Positions 56,955 through 57,129 of a stretch of 57,129 nucleotides of DNA are shown here, piece after piece. A model generated the notes under the pieces. The model searched no databases. It worked only from the letters and a program-made list of their open reading frames with translations, and was not told the origin of the DNA. The position numbers were made by a program, and so were the translations under genes. Location: NCBI GenBank assembly GCA_020434585.1, contig JAGRAN010000015.1, positions 1-57,129 on the forward strand, read 5' to 3'. The stretch comes from Bdellovibrionales bacterium. GTDB taxonomy: Bacteria; Bdellovibrionota_C; UBA2361; SZUA-149; JAGRAN01. Position 1 is the stretch's first letter, and every line of letters starts with the position of its first letter.

Positions 56955-57129
56955 TTAGATGCTCAACGCATGAGTGATTTGCTTGTCTTGAATTAAATTA
57001 GGGATTTCACTTAGCGGGGCCAGTTCTACGCTGATATCTTCTGCGTCATCTAATTGCTGTTCGCCGGCAAGTTTTACATCTTCGGCCAAGTAAAAATAGC
57101 AGCGATTACTTTGGATTGCCGGGTTAGGG
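56955..57129 (-). CDS. NUDIX hydrolase (ADP-ribose pyrophosphatase-like), C-terminal fragment
   Basis: The last 57 residues are visible: the start lies beyond the right edge. NPAIQSNRCYFYLAEDVKL, LDDAEDISVELAPLSEIP and ITHALSI match the C-terminal third of NUDIX ADP-ribose pyrophosphatases (NxCHFYLA, GExxxVxLVPLxEVP). The NUDIX box itself is outside the window. The 80 bases between this and the small membrane protein gene show nothing else. Confidence 0.7.
   Translation of the reverse strand, partial: PNPAIQSNRCYFYLAEDVKLAGEQQLDDAEDISVELAPLSEIPNLIQDKQITHALSI

Overview
The window is about 57 kb of chromosome from a Gram-negative bacterium. It encodes outer-membrane beta-barrels, a TonB-dependent receptor, lipoproteins, the MreBCD/PBP2/RodA rod system and a permuted-free one-piece tmRNA. 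A type I-beta DAHP synthase and the mix of families fit a deltaproteobacterial-grade or related lineage, but no rRNA is present and I do not assign a taxon. Ribosome binding sites and gene overlaps are ordinary for bacteria.

Left part (1-5.6 kb): a truncated FetB-like permease, a PAP2 phosphatase fused to an outer-membrane barrel, an Omp85-type barrel without POTRA domains, a host-attachment family protein and a Ca2+/Na+ antiporter. Next (5.2-23.1 kb) is a nitrite/NO respiration region. An Rrf2 regulator is followed by a leftward operon: a small membrane protein, a CuA subunit, a heme-copper NO-reductase-like subunit I with Gln at the usual Tyr position, SCO, and a large cytochrome b/ferredoxin/FlpD fusion. 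A divergent rightward operon has a cd1 nitrite reductase (NirS) with an extra cytochrome c domain, an alginate-export-type porin, a TonB receptor, a CPBP membrane protein and nitronate monooxygenase. HemN, an NnrS-like protein and an NsrR-type NO sensor with a perfect 27-bp palindrome close the region. Together these suggest nitrite -> NO -> N2O reduction with NO-responsive control; no nosZ and no heme d1 assembly genes (apart from generic hemN) are in the window.

At 23.1-23.7 kb lies ssrA (tmRNA, minus strand) with proteolysis tag ANQDDYTSQVLAA. Its 3' end and downstream flank are duplicated (44-bp direct repeats), as at integration hotspots. The side beyond the 3' end is the nitrite/NO region, so that block may have arrived as an island.

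From 23.8 to 34.5 kb is an accessory stretch: AI-2E permease, DoxX, a HEAT lipoprotein, a DUF6502-like protein with a helix-turn-helix-like start, a pilin-like protein, a TraU-like/partner gene pair, two secreted proteins of unknown function, a wax-ester-synthase-type acyltransferase, a DUF1521 (self-cleaving MIIA-type) protein, and a cytochrome c. Three sites with the same dyad TGTAT-N5-ATACA sit in front of the DUF6502 gene and in the divergent TraU/secreted-protein promoter region. This is the best candidate here for an undescribed, co-regulated system.

The right part (34.5-57.1 kb) is housekeeping: mreBCD-mrdA-rodA, aroF-maf-yggS-proC-yggT, a SprA-related protein, an FmdB relative that has lost its zinc ligands, mgtE-recO, grpE-dnaK-dnaJ, an LppC/Peripla_BP-like lipoprotein, lon, a small membrane protein and the end of a NUDIX hydrolase gene.
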